A DNA stretch of 64,000 bases, taken from contig CM037789.1 of NCBI GenBank assembly GCA_021229015.1, positions 34,298,346 through 34,362,345 of the forward strand, in the 5' to 3' direction. Positions 47,938-60,633 of this stretch are shown here, piece by piece. The notes under the pieces were generated by a model. That model searched no databases. It worked only from the letters and a program-made list of their open reading frames with translations, and was not told the origin of the DNA. Position 1 is the stretch's first letter. Each line of letters begins with the position of its first letter. The stretch is from Solen grandis. Taxonomy: Eukaryota; Mollusca; Bivalvia; Adapedonta; Solenidae. A program made the translations under genes and the position numbers.

Positions 47938-47983
47938 CACTGAATAAAAGTAGAAGCGGACATCTAGTTAAGGCTTATTTATA
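47938..47983 (-). promoter_or_regulatory. malic enzyme core promoter (TATA and initiator-like)
   Basis: On the minus strand TATAAATA (47983-47976) is followed by a TCAGTG initiator-like hexamer (47943-47938), about 25 bases before the ATG. TATA-to-initiator spacing is about 42 bases, longer than the usual 30, so true initiation may be a few bases upstream. Confidence 0.4.
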
Positions 47984-48704
47984 GTCCAAACTAATCGTGA
48001 CGCTACCGTACACTCCAATCGGATTTGGTGTATGTGTCAATACCACTCAGTCCTCTAGAACGAGGTAATTAAAGTCATATATTGTTCTCTATCACCGGGA
48101 CATTTGGTGTAAAACAGATTGATTGAAGCTATGCGTTCTTGTAAAACTGGATCTCGAAATATCTGTTTGAATTAGAAAAAAAATAAATTTATTTTACATG
48201 GGAAACGCACCAAGCAAATTACTACGATATATGGTGAGTCACTGAGGAAGATAACAAGTCGTGTGAGATAACAACACAGGAATCCGATAACGTTTGTTTG
48301 GGTCTGACGTCATAGTATTTCAGGATTTTTGAGACTTTAGTCTACATGTGGCCTCAGCATGCTATCACGCTGTAATACCACACCTTGATACGGGGCAACT
48401 CGTCTCATAACTACACTTTTAAGTAAGGTGAATTTCCAGTATCATACTATCCACTCGACAACCGCGGCCGGTTGGAAAAAAGCGTATAAGGATGGAATTT
48501 AACATTAGCAAACTAGCGAAATGCCAGTGAAAAGGTGATTTTGCTAGATAGCTTTTTTCCACTTTGTTGCAAATAATAATAATAATATTATTAATAATAA
48601 TAATTCAAGCTCTGACGTATGTCCAATACCTGAATAAAATAATGGTATATAGTATGAAAAAAAAGGTAAACTATTGATTTACCTTATGCCGCCGCAACAG
48701 TAAT

Positions 48705-48935
48705 TCACTCATATAGTGATGTCATATATTGACGTCTAATTGTGACGTCAAGCTTATAAGAGATGGAGGAAGACCCCGAGTGAACAGAAGCACCTTCGTG
48801 GAATCATAAGCCTTTTACAAGCCAGGTGGAAGTTTTCCTCACATCAACAACCTGGATGACCTAACCGAAACTCGAACCCATGATTGTGAGGAGTTAAGTG
48901 ATTAAGTGTCAGTGACTGTAACCACAGTGATGGTA
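48705..48935 (-). mobile_element. degenerate family-1 SINE
   Basis: On the plus strand GATGGAGGAAGACCCCGAG, CAAGCCAGGTGGAAG, TTCCTCACAT and CTCGAACCCATGATTGTGAG read as the reverse of the family-1 body and B box. Confidence 0.7.
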
Positions 48936-49393
48936 AGTTAGTGGTAAGTGGTGGTAAGTTGGCGACCGTAGCTACACGGCAACAACACTGACGATAATGA
49001 GGTGTTTTGATATATGTTTTTATCATATCTTAATTTTATGAATATAAAATTAGTTAAAAAGAATCGTGTGAATAAAAGGTATGCGGAGTCTCTATGACAA
49101 ATAGAGGGTTCAGCGCAAAACAGTCGTAACTTATATGTATTAAACAACAAGTTACGACCGCCTTGCGCTGAGACCTCGAAATGCAAGTCATATTGTGTGT
49201 TATGATAACCCGGATGTAACATCGCAGACGGAAAATCATGTTTCGCTAAGCATGTACTGTATTGTGCGGTAGACTATACAAATCATAATCCGTGAAATCA
49301 GCGATTTCTATATCGACAGTAAATTTTAGTTTTATTTTTACACATGCTCCTTATGATCTATTCTTAGCTTTACTATTAAACATAGTCACATGT

Positions 49394-49585
49394 TTACACA
49401 GTTGTAGGTAATCCGCCTTTAAATAGACATTCAAAAAAGCGTAGGTAGCCCTGAAACTGATCTGGTTTAAGGGACATCGGCCTGGCTTTAAGGCGATCAA
49501 TACTAATCGTGACCTCATGTATTTGTCTAGCCAAACTAGGTGACAATAGAGTTCGCCATTGAGGTTTCACCTTGAAACACAATAT
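49394..49585 (-). other. unassigned ORF
   Basis: The minus strand encodes FKVKPQWRTLLSPSLARQIH, EVTISIDRLKARPMSLKPDQ and FQGYLRFFECLFKGGLPTTV before TAA. Composition is protein-like (charged and hydrophobic residues alternate, no low complexity) and a TTTCAAG could act as an acceptor near its start. No family recognised; it could be a last exon or an old element. Confidence 0.25.
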
Positions 49586-50142
49586 AAACAATGCATGTAT
49601 CAGCAGTTTACATATTTTACGTGTGTTTTATGTGTCATTTATACGTAGTACAAACAAAATACAACAATATATTTCATTTCGATCAGGTGTATTACATGTT
49701 TACATTCGTTAAAACATATGAATGAAAATAAAATAAATTTGATTGTAACTTGAGTAGATCTATTTGTATTGTAAAAACAGACAATAGTTGTATCAATGCT
49801 ATCTTTAGTTCGGATCTTGAATATTGCAAACCCTATTTTTTTTTCGGAAATAAGGTTGGTTGTGAGAAAGTAAAGTTTGTATTGCTAGGTGCACGTGCAT
49901 GTGTGTGTATGTGTATGAGGAGAATTAAGGACACATCTGCAAAACACGTATCGGCATACGTCATCCAAAATAATAGATATTTGATGAATGATTGTAAAGT
50001 TCTCTTTTTATTTTTATTTTCTTTTCTAGATGAACTATTTTGTCCATTTTTTTAATCCTCATGCATTTCAGGCATACCATACCTTTCAGTTAGAAATTTC
50101 GATTTAATATATGATAAAATAACGTGACCTACGCTTTAAACA

Positions 50143-50520
50143 TCGGTAAGAGCTTTCCCGGTGATATGTCTGTTGGTCCTAGTCTTCGGATATGCTGGTC
50201 GCCACGGAAATCCGCTTCGTTTTCATCCGTGACGACCGTGTCCTGTCACAACGCGGTATCCAGCGTCAACTAACAACAATGTGACGTGCGTTGCGAGGCG
50301 ACGTTAACTCGACGTTCATACGTCATGGTATTTGTCAAAAATCACGTGATAACGCTGAAAGTCTTGTTGCGAAATGATGGAAACATACCTAGAACGTGTG
50401 TGCGTGCGCATTTTAATTCGAATAAGATTATAACATCGTACTACGTATGCACACGCGTCTCTGTGTATGTGAATCTATATCATATTAGTTGAATATAAGT
50501 ATCTAAATAACACTTATAAT
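50143..50520. repeat. CpG-rich duplicated segment, copy 1
   Basis: Shares GTGACGTGCGTTGCGAGGCG, TACGTCATGG, TCAAAAATCACGTGATAACG and downstream blocks with 51447-51815, at an offset of about 1303 bases. Unusually rich in CpG for this window. Confidence 0.85.
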
Positions 50521-50830
50521 TTAATAATAATAAGTGTATGAGAGCGGACGGTCGTTTTGGTCATATCAGAAGTAAATGAAACAAATTTCTTTTTATTATT
50601 CTTCTGCTCTTATTGAATGTGCAATGGCGTACATGATAAATAAATAAATAAATAAATAAACACAATGTAAGTAAATAAAATAGTTGCTATTTGTACAATT
50701 GTCCAACAGCGCAAGCATAACTTAATATTCTCACTTTATTTTTTCTTCTACACATACGCAATAACGACTGACACCTACGTACGTCTTTTCACTATTATTT
50801 CTTTTTTATTATCATTTATGATGTTTTTGA

Positions 50831-50971
50831 ACAGCGGTAACATGGTGTGCACCAGCGCAGACCCCTATACGAATAAATTGTATACCCGAACAGCCCACAT
50901 TCGGGGCTATCGCATGCATCAGCCCAACCGAAGTGTAAGGGAAGGGTCTCCTCCCGGAAAGCCCTTGCGAT
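50831..50971 (+). other. unassigned short ORF between duplicated segments
   Basis: Reads GNMVCTSADPYTNKLYTRTA then HIRGYRMHQPNRSVREGSPP and GKPLR before TGA. An AACAG acceptor-like site lies at its start. GC content and codon composition stand out from the surroundings. No family recognised. Confidence 0.25.
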
Positions 50972-51204
50972 GATCACGGTATTCTATGTACCAGATGAGT
51001 ATGTCCAAAACCGACCGCCTACCTTAACAACGAGCTCTTTTTCTCGCATTTTTACGGAAGCACCGAAGTTCGCTAATCACGGAGAACGTTTCCTTACAAG
51101 TAACTCACAAACACCCCGATTTTTCCTGTTCTACCAATTAAGGAAATCGGATGATTTATCAATTCCTCATAGCATACCATATTCTAGACACAGAAATTAT
51201 TATA

Positions 51205-51383
51205 CAGTCAACCCTGTCTTAAACGGTCAGTCAATGTAACAAGATAAAGTGGCCGTTTAACAAAGGTGACCGCTAAATGAATATTAAATATATATCAATA
51301 TGCTACAGTCTGATTAATTAAAATTGGCAACTATATGCAGGTTGGCCGCTTAGTTCAGGTGGCCGCTGATATAGGTTCATCTA
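51205..51383 (+). mobile_element. CAGT-MITE, copy 3
   Basis: TA-CAGTCAACCCTGTCTTAAAC at the left, GGCCGCTGATATAGGTTCAT at the right. It lies between the two CpG-rich duplicated segments. Confidence 0.75.
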
Positions 51384-51446
51384 TATACCCCTAAATTATT
51401 AGCCATTTTGATTTAAAATAATAAAAAATGTGTCTTACATTTTGCA

Positions 51447-51815
51447 AAATGGTTTGGGATTTCTGGGTGATGTGTCTGTTGATCTCCGCATACGCCTGTT
51501 ATCATGGAAACACTCTTCGCTCTCACCCGTGACGACAGTGACCTACATAACGAGGTCTCCAGTGTCAACTAAGGATAACGGATGTGACGTGCGTTGCGAG
51601 GCGACGTCGATTCGACGTACGTACGTCATGGCTATCGTCAAAAATCACGTGATAACGCTGTAAATCCTGGAAAAGGAAGAAAGCCAACATAGAATGTATA
51701 TTTGTCTTCTTTTTGATTTAAATAACATTGTATCTCGTATGCATGCGCGCCTCTGTGTACATGATTCTATTTCATATAAGTTAACAAAAAAAAAAGTATT
51801 TAAATAAAAACTGCT
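51447..51815. repeat. CpG-rich duplicated segment, copy 2
   Basis: Direct partner of 50143-50520. It keeps TGTGACGTGCGTTGCGAGGC, TACGTACGTCATGG and AAAAATCACGTGATAACGCT. Confidence 0.85.
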
Positions 51816-53795
51816 GCATTTTTATTTCCCGCTTAAGGATGGTTGCAGATTTATCGATCATTGTTTGCCATGACAACTATAATTGAAAAAGATGAATAAA
51901 TCCTATAAAAAAGATCGTTGTGCATTTTATTCATGTAAGATATATTTTAAAAAAAAATGTATAATTTAATTACAAATTTGTTTATGGCCAAAAAAAATCA
52001 TAATAAAGTAGTGGATAGTTACCTTTAAGTTCATGCTTGAAGATCATTAAAAATTCTTAGAATCTTCTTGTATGAGTAACCAGCAATGAAGTATTAAATC
52101 TCTCTGGTAAACGTTAATGCATAATTTTAGTTTAAACTTTATTTATTTTACACCAATTACGAAACAAGTTATCGCATCTTATTTTGATCATTCTCGATAG
52201 CTCTAGTGGCGGCGTTTGTGGACATTATTGCGGGAGGGAACCGGAGAGCCCGCAGAAAACCTACGTGTCTGGATCAACGACCACTTTATCCTCTCACCAG
52301 GAATTGAATTGAAACCGTTACGCACTGGTGAGAAGCGAGGCGCGTTACCACCAAGTTATATAAACTTTGATCATCATCGGGCAACCCACTGCTGCTGATA
52401 ACGCATCTCCATATATGGAATAAAGAGAAACGGAACGAATCGATCGTAGCTGTTCGATGTTCTTTGATATATTGTGTTTCCTAAGCAAAAGTATAATGAA
52501 CCAACCATGAATTAAATATGCTAACTATGACGCCTAGAATAATGCAAAAGTGTACAAAGAAATAAAAACAATGTTCAATAAAAAAAATATATTTATTCAA
52601 TAATTTTCAATATTTGTTCAATAAAAATATTTAATAAATCGAAAAAAAATGTATATTCTAAAAATTATAACAATGATAACCTCCAGACGCTCTAAACACT
52701 CGTGCACCGGGATAGGTATGTATGACTTTATGTATCATATCAGCGTGGCTGTTATATCCGGTGTGTATTTTACCGTAGTGTTGTTCCCCGGATCTAAATG
52801 TATGAAATTGTGTATGTATGATGATGATTAAAAATGATATTTTATTCAGTATGCTAATATGTTGTGCTCATTCGCATGACTTATTCCTTTACACCGTGCG
52901 TTGATAGTGTCGCCTTGAAAGTTAATAAATGTTAGTGTCTTGAAATCAAAATGAATGTAAAAAGTAATAATTGTTATAGCTATTGTCGCTATGCAAAGTA
53001 TACTTAAAGATATTAATTTATGTACATGTGTGTGTTTTGTGCGATTTGGCGGTGGGGAGGGGGGGCAATAGAAATTATAACATTAAATGTTGTTACTGTC
53101 GTTGTTATTGATTTTGATTTTGAGTTATGCAGCAAGTTCTCGCTCCCATAATAGGAAAGTTACAACTGTCATACCAATACCGCCATAGTTGTTTTCTCCC
53201 CAGGTTCGACAAAATTTTCAGCAGTAGGCACGAATATAGCTAACAACTGCGAGTTTTGCCCCCTGAGTCGCTCACCACATTGAAGAGTTATACACTTGTA
53301 ATACTTAAGTGCGCATAAGACATTTGTTTTAAAAATGCATTTGCATTCAACTGAATTTCAATTTATTCCGTCTGGAATCATATATATCTATTTAAAGCAC
53401 ATATTTCATTTGTAATCAGAATAAATAAATAAGTTTTATTTGAACACACTGGACTCGTGGTAATACGTAATATTTGACCTAATAGGTCATTTGTGAAAAA
53501 AAAGATAATGCTTTATGCTGTTATTCACGATACCTACAGTAAAGTTATCGTATACCAACTTGTATGTTTCATAATAAAAAGTGAAACGGTCCATTCACAA
53601 ACATTAAAAGTCATCATAATACAAAGTTAGTCTATTTTCTGTCAAAGTTACTGAAAAATAAATTATGTACAATTCAAAGATTACCGTTTAATTACCACTA
53701 ACACTGGGCATTTCGAGTGGTTGAGATGTTTCGTAAAAGTTTTCGTAACGTTGGTGAATATTATTTAATTAAACACAGATCTCGTTGTTGTTGTA

Positions 53796-53990
53796 TTGGG
53801 GTTTACCGTCGCTGCGATAGTATTTCAATCATATAGCGACGTCCAGCTAATTACAGGTGGAGGAAGACCCCGAGTACACAGAGGTACCCGGGTAGAAGCA
53901 CCGACCTACCGCAAGCCAGCTAGAAGGCTTGCTCACATGAAAATCCGAAGTCCCTACCGGGATTCGAACCCACAGAGGTGAGGGGCTGAG
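53796..53990 (-). mobile_element. family-1 SINE, antisense
   Basis: On the plus strand GTTTACCGTCGCTGCGATAG, ATATAGCGACGTCCAGCTAA, GGTGGAGGAAGACCCCGAGT, CCGACCTACCGCAAGCCAGC and GGGATTCGAACCCAC are the reverse complement of the tail, body and B box. Confidence 0.85.
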
Positions 53991-54057
53991 AGACAAATGT
54001 CGTATGTATTAAAATGCGTTCAGCGTAACTAAAATTTCAGTGGTCCATATCTTCATT

Positions 54058-54205
54058 TGAACCTGTATTAGAGGTCACCTGTGTAAGGCGGTCAACCTGC
54101 ATTTAACAGTCAATTTTCTGATCACAAAACTAGCATATTGTTATGTTTAACCTTCATTTAGCGACCGCCTCTTTTACTTGCTCCCTTGACTGACAGGTTT
54201 GACTA
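54058..54205 (-). mobile_element. CAGT-MITE, copy 4 (antisense)
   Basis: Plus-strand TGAACCTGTATTAGAGGTCA and CCCTTGACTGACAGGTTTGA are the reversed ends of the family. Confidence 0.75.
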
Positions 54206-54448
54206 TATATCAACACACACACTTCTTAATTTTTTTGGACTGCTTCCTTGTACTATTTAAACAATATTTCATAATTCAAGTGTGCAAGGTAGGCTATTTA
54301 CCAAATGATATTTACACACAGTGTGTGTGAAGTATAATTATTGTGACGACAGCGGTATACACCCCCCACATTTCACACTTCAATGAGCACACTTCGTGAT
54401 AATATCAACGACATTACTTTGTACATAAATGTTCGAAAAACTGTTAAA

Positions 54449-54512
54449 ATGAATGTTTTTAGTTTGTTTTACACAGTGTTGATACTGGATATAAGTCTGA
54501 TGGTTTCTCCAG
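54449..54512 (+). CDS. locus C exon 1: signal peptide
   Basis: Encodes MNVFSLFYTVLILDISLMVS then P, leaving one base before GTATGA. Joining to exon 2 gives Ala (likely cleavage near ...AVVQA|GSHC). An in-frame ATG at 54383 is less likely because it adds 22 polar residues before the hydrophobic core. Confidence 0.6.
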
Positions 54513-55878
54513 GTATGATTATCAAATATTACATAGTGGTTTTGTGAATTTCTTTCATTTTTATACAAATAAGTTTCAAACAGGAAGTAAATATCACTCA
54601 ATACATATAAAGGGGGTACCGGAATACGTGGATTCGTATTCATGATTGTAAACAAAATTCGCTTTATTCTGTCCTTTCATAGTGCTGTTATCTCAATGAT
54701 ATTAATCATAATAAATAAATTTTGCTCACCAAACCTTATAAAAGTTTCGAATTATGTTGACTAATCTCCTCTGAAGTGTTTCAAGTAATTATGAGCATAT
54801 TGTATTTAGGTGTAGCACTGTTGGTCATTTGTCCCTTTATTCCTGAACGAACCAGTGAGATTAAACATCCGCTAGAACAGTCGGCTTTGTCATCTAAATC
54901 AGTGCCCGGTTTCGAACATAGAATCATCTAGTTACCAACCTTGTGCATTACTAATGCTCTATCGAGACACACTTATGCTAGAGATAAATTTAATTCATAA
55001 TCGGGGGAAAAGATCACACATTGATTATGCAAAAAGGCATTATACAAAAATGTCTTAAATATGATATTTAATACAATATTTTATACAAAATATATATTAT
55101 TGCCTAAAGTTACAACTGCAATAAGGATCATTTCCAGTGGGGTCCAACTGAACCACAGCAGTAATAATTAGGGAAATCCATCATAAATGTATTTGGTGAC
55201 ACTCAATACAACATACAAGTACTTGTCAACAATGTATATACACTGTGGTACGCAGATGTGACCAAATTTAACCCGTTATTTCATATACACTCATTTTGAC
55301 GTATTGGCAGTCAGAGCAGACCCAGATCAAACAACTCCTATACGAGCTGTCTAATCAGAGTCCTCTTTGTTTGCTCATGCTGTATTATAGTTCAGTTTTT
55401 CCACAGTTTCTGTTGCAGAGAAAAAAAAACATTAGTTCATATATATCTTAAGTTCAGCTAATTTATATTCATGAAATCATGAATATTCATTAGGTAAAGG
55501 GTTAAAGAACTAAGGATAATAGTAACGTTACATATAGCTCTGCATCGTCAGGTGGAGAAAAGAATAGTTTGCCATATTTTCTAAATGTTTTGTTATGCTA
55601 AGTTAGAAGACGTGTGTTTACTACAGTGATGTCTTTTCATTTTGATCGGTATCTGCTATTATCATGAATTCATCAAATATCTGTAAGCGAAATCGTTATC
55701 AGTTTTATTTAATGTTGGCACATAAAAAGCATTAATGAAGTTTTAATTTGCACTTAAATTATACGATGACTTGAATCGGTTTCTTTTCAGCAGTTGTTCA
55801 GGCTGGTTCACACTGTGAACATAATAATACAGGTATAATGATTTTTCTTTATATTTTATAGCTTTTATCTCCTCTCAT

Positions 55879-55916
<38 letters not shown>

Positions 55917-58900
55917 ATAAGATGCCTTTGCTAGTGGTAGCTTAACGAGTTCTACTGGATCAAACTCAACTTAAAGGCAACTATACTGTGCTGGTCCAAC
56001 TTCGGAACCGTCGAGTAGGCTTATCATTCATTTTAGGAACTTATTTCCTAAACGAAGAAAACAAAATTAGCTCATTGTGAGTCTTCCTACAAAATCGTCT
56101 AAATGCATCTTAGTTATTTTATTGTACAAATACCGTTTGATTTCTTTAAATCGGTAAATATAAGCAGAGAAATAAAAACACATTTTATAAACATAAATAC
56201 AGGCTTTCTGACTTTTCTTGGTTCCGTTAGATGCACTTTAGATAGTCTTTACTAGTATCTGTATTTCCTTTCTTATATTTTAAGTCCTAACAGTTACTGT
56301 CTAGAAATAATACTAAATACAAAAACAAAACAAATAAAAAGAAACATTATTCTTGCACTGTGGTGTGGGCAGTGTCTGATATGTATTATTTCCAATTTGA
56401 ACGTTTATTCATGATTTGTTGATAATAAGTAAAACAAAGTGTCATCTTTGTGTAAAATTTCTATTGTGATATTTTGTATGCTGTCTCTGTAAGATGTCCA
56501 TTTCCCCCCCTAATTTTGCCCATTTCATTACAGTTGCATTTTTTTGTACCAACACTACAACATCTGGATCCTCAATGTTCCTGGACACTTCTTCGAGAGT
56601 ACCAACATCCACAAATGTATCATGTCGGTGTGATCTGCGGGCACCAGGTGACTTTTACCTGGCTTCATTATTATCTTTTCAAGACATAGACATGTCAGAT
56701 ATGATAACCGTGGATGGGGAAAGTATTGAGGGTATGGTGGGAGATTCCAGTAAGAGGTTTCAATCGATGTCAATAACCTTCAATGCATACACTGAGCAAC
56801 ATGGGATATCTGGTTGTATCAAGATAAAAGCAGGTAAGCCTACATACAAGCCTGTATACGCACATTTACATACCTAAATACCGACCTACCTACATACAAA
56901 ATAGATTTTAATAGAACCTATTTGCCTTTCCTTTTTCAAGTACTAATAAATATACAAAAGAAATATTATTAGATTAATCATTTATAAATATGTCTCAATT
57001 ATAGTGTTTATTGAAGAGAGAAAGTAGTGACACTAAAGTCTTAAAGTCCTTGTTTATTGTAATTCCCTTCAGCTAAATATGAAACTATCTACGCCAATAA
57101 TGTCTCAGTGATTACGAAAGACGCATATTTACGCGGTCAATATAAAACTATCATATAAACATACTCTACATTTTACATAGGTTGTCTCAGTATTATTCGG
57201 GTTTTTCTGGTATCTTAGATAATATGAGATATAACAAAAAGGAAAAAGAAAAAAAAGGAAAAGAAAAAAACACTATTATACATTCAATATATTTTAATCA
57301 CGTATTATTAAGGAAGCCAAACCAATTGTTTTTATATGTTACAATGAGAAGACATATTAGTATAGATTAAAAAAAATCAGTGAACTTCTGGAACAACCCT
57401 TGAATCCCACCACATACTGCGGCTACTTTGTTTCACTCTGTTTAGTGCCCTGTCTGAACAACGAAGAATTCAGGGAGTTTTCCTGATCTTCCATTTAACA
57501 CTCTATTGTGTGGAGTTCAGTTTTATTTGCAAATGAGCGGCGATTTATTTTTCTTATTTGAATTTTAAGATTTAACGTACTTGGACATTAATACGGTAGG
57601 CAGTTGGAAAATAGCTTGTATTGCACTATGTAGGAAATTTATTTTGCATATCCATATTTTCTGCATGTTACCCTCTTTTCTTTATGTATTTTTTCTTTAT
57701 GTTATTCCAGTTTTGAATTCAACAAGTATAACTACAAAGTGCTTCCCAGATATATATTCGGATGGAGGGTCTTCGCTGAAAACAACAAAAGGCAATTACA
57801 TTTTATTTTACTGCATTTTATCACTCAGCGTGTGCCAGACAAATTTTATATTGAGATCAAATATCTGTTTTTAGCAAGATAAACACCTTTGTTTGAACAT
57901 GTTTGTCTCATAATCCTTAAGAATTATGACTTGCATGTATCATGTTGTTTTAGTTTTATATTCAAATCTATCACTTGGTTTTGTTTAATATATATTCCGT
58001 AAGAAAGCCGAGAGGGTAAAGTCGCTGACTTTAACACTAACTCAGCCCCTCACCGCGTGGGTTCGAATCCCGGCAGGGTCATTCGGATTTTCATGTGAGG
58101 AAACCTTCCAGCTGGCTTGCTATTGGTCGGTGGTTCTACCCGGATGCCCCTGTGCTTTCGGGGTCTTCCTCCACCTGTTACTAGCTGGACGTCGCTATAT
58201 GACTGAAATACTGTCGAAGCGACGGTAAAATCAAATAGTTAAGTCAAGTCGTATGATTTGGATATAAAATGTGTATATAAATTCCACACTAATAGCACCA
58301 TGGTCCACACACTACGGATCCAAAGGTTGGTGTAAGAGTGTTTTTTTTTTTTATATATAAAACAAAGTGATAACACGTGGAGACAAACCAGTATTATCTG
58401 TTGAAACCTATTTTTTTCATGGATGTAAATGAGCTAGGTTTGATATCAACATTCAAAATTTATAGGGAATATACCTAAAACGCCATCAAACTCGCACAAT
58501 ACTGATAGCATGCCTAGAGATAATACCAAGAACACTGAGACCGATACAGGTAAGTTGACTGACAGCCTTTATTGAACTTGTAACACTTTTAAGTATCCAA
58601 GAGAGTATAGTGTATGTAGCTTAATATCAAAACGGTCTGTGTCAATATATGAATATAAAAACAAGTCCCGATAGCCAAGCGATATTACCACTTATACCCA
58701 TGTTCCATATCTTGCCATTGGATGAAAATATTTCTATGAAACTTTGTCACTTTGTAGACATCCAAAAATAAAAATGTTTCACCGAGAGTTTTTCCAGGTT
58801 TTATTAGGTGTAGGGGAGATAATCTATATTTAAGTTAACATTGAAGTCTATGGGAAATATACAATTTCTGTTAATATGAAAACCTGAGTCTGATTTTCGA

Positions 58901-60595
58901 GGAAACCTCACGGTAGAAAGATGCATTATATGATTCTGGTTCAAATTTCATGAACACATCAAAACTTTACCGTAGACAAATAGAAAAAAAAACTTTTTGT
59001 AGTTTTCAGGGTAACTCATGACGACAAAATTATAAAGGGGAGGTAATAAAAGAATTTCTGTCATATGTCATAATATGTCAATTTGCCTTTAAGATTTCAA
59101 TGGTTTGACATTTTAAAAGCTTATATTGTAAAGTTATATGCATGGCTTCGATGGTTATTATGGGGAATATACCTTCACCGGAAGTGGATTACAGGGCACA
59201 AACCTTAACTCATAGTGTAGCTGCTGAATCGATTTGCAAAGTATAACCTTCGGTGTGACATCACAGTAAAGTAGTATATGTCTAAAGTCCCAAAATGAGT
59301 AGAAAACTGTCGGTTGGAAGTTATGAACCAGCAAACAAACTTTAGTATCAGTTATTTTAATTGTTATATTGTTTATTATATCAAGTGGATTTCCCCCAAC
59401 CACTTTTGATTATTACATTGGATTTACTTGTGTTTTCAACGAATCTTCCCTAACAGCCAGGAAAACTGTTTTCTAAGTGATATTATCGTGTATATATATA
59501 TATTTATGACAGTCTTAAAAATGTATAAGGCGGCCAACAATTTCAATATAAGATCCAATGATTAATGATAAGTATATGCTACGAAATGCAAAATTATAGA
59601 TAAGTAGGTAAGTATTGAGATAATAACTTGTGCTAATTGATTAAGATTTTGAGTTTAATAAATTTACAAATATCATATATACTGTACTTTTAATGTTAGC
59701 AAATCATGTTATATAAAAGTATGTCACCATAAAAACTCCCACTACAGATAGTTTTAATTATTTTTTTTCCGTCTTATATTTTAACATGATCAGTGTAATA
59801 TAACGTTCAATGATACATTCTGTATTTTGTCGTCAAGCTCATATTCTTTCCACAGCAAGTGTTGAACATGTTTATTTTTTGTCTTTTTACTTTGTCTAAT
59901 ACCGTCTTTCTAAACACATTGGTTGTTCGATATGTTCTACTTTTTTTACTTTATCATATACACCGGTCCCGGTGGCCTAGTGGTTAGAGCGTTCGCACCG
60001 GAATTGGGAGGTCGTGGGTCCGATCCCCGGCCGCGACATACCAACTGGTAAAGCTCCCTTGCTTGGCGCTCAGCATATAAGGATAGTTTCAGGACAGGTT
60101 GGCCCGATGTCAGGATAATGTGACTGGTTGTGGTATCATGCCACATGTCTACAGCGTTATTCTACTGTATGGCAGCATTATATCTGTCTCAAGAAGACAT
60201 CGTCTCCAAATGACTGGAATACTGTCGGTGGGACGTTAAACCCAGTAAACAAACAAACAAACTTTATTATATACATGTACAAATGTATCTGTTATTTTTG
60301 TATAACAGTGAGGCGTTGAAAGATACATTTATATTTTTCCGTACCTAACTTGCTTTGTCCATTTATAGGCACGCATCCGAGCACAAAGGCACTGGAAGAA
60401 AAGGATGAAAATATTGAAGATAACATTGGTAGTTATGTTGGTGATATGTATTATACTCTATTTACTGTAGTGCTGTTTAATATTTTTGATGAATTTTAGA
60501 TTCATTACCATTATCATCATCTATTTTAGCATTATTAGTTTTGTTGTTGCTGCTCTTTGTATCCTTTTCCACCTTTCTGTGGCCATGATCTCTCC

Positions 60596-60633
<38 letters not shown>

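Larger units (their letters stand above)
47915..54448. other. intergenic region between malic enzyme and locus C
   Basis: No supported gene. It holds a degenerate minus-strand family-1 SINE (48705-48935), an unassigned minus ORF (49394-49591), duplicated CpG-rich segments (50143-50520 and 51447-51815) around an unassigned 44-codon ORF (50831-50965), two CAGT-MITEs, a minus family-3 SINE relative (52200-52390) and a minus family-1 SINE (53796-53990). Confidence 0.5.
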
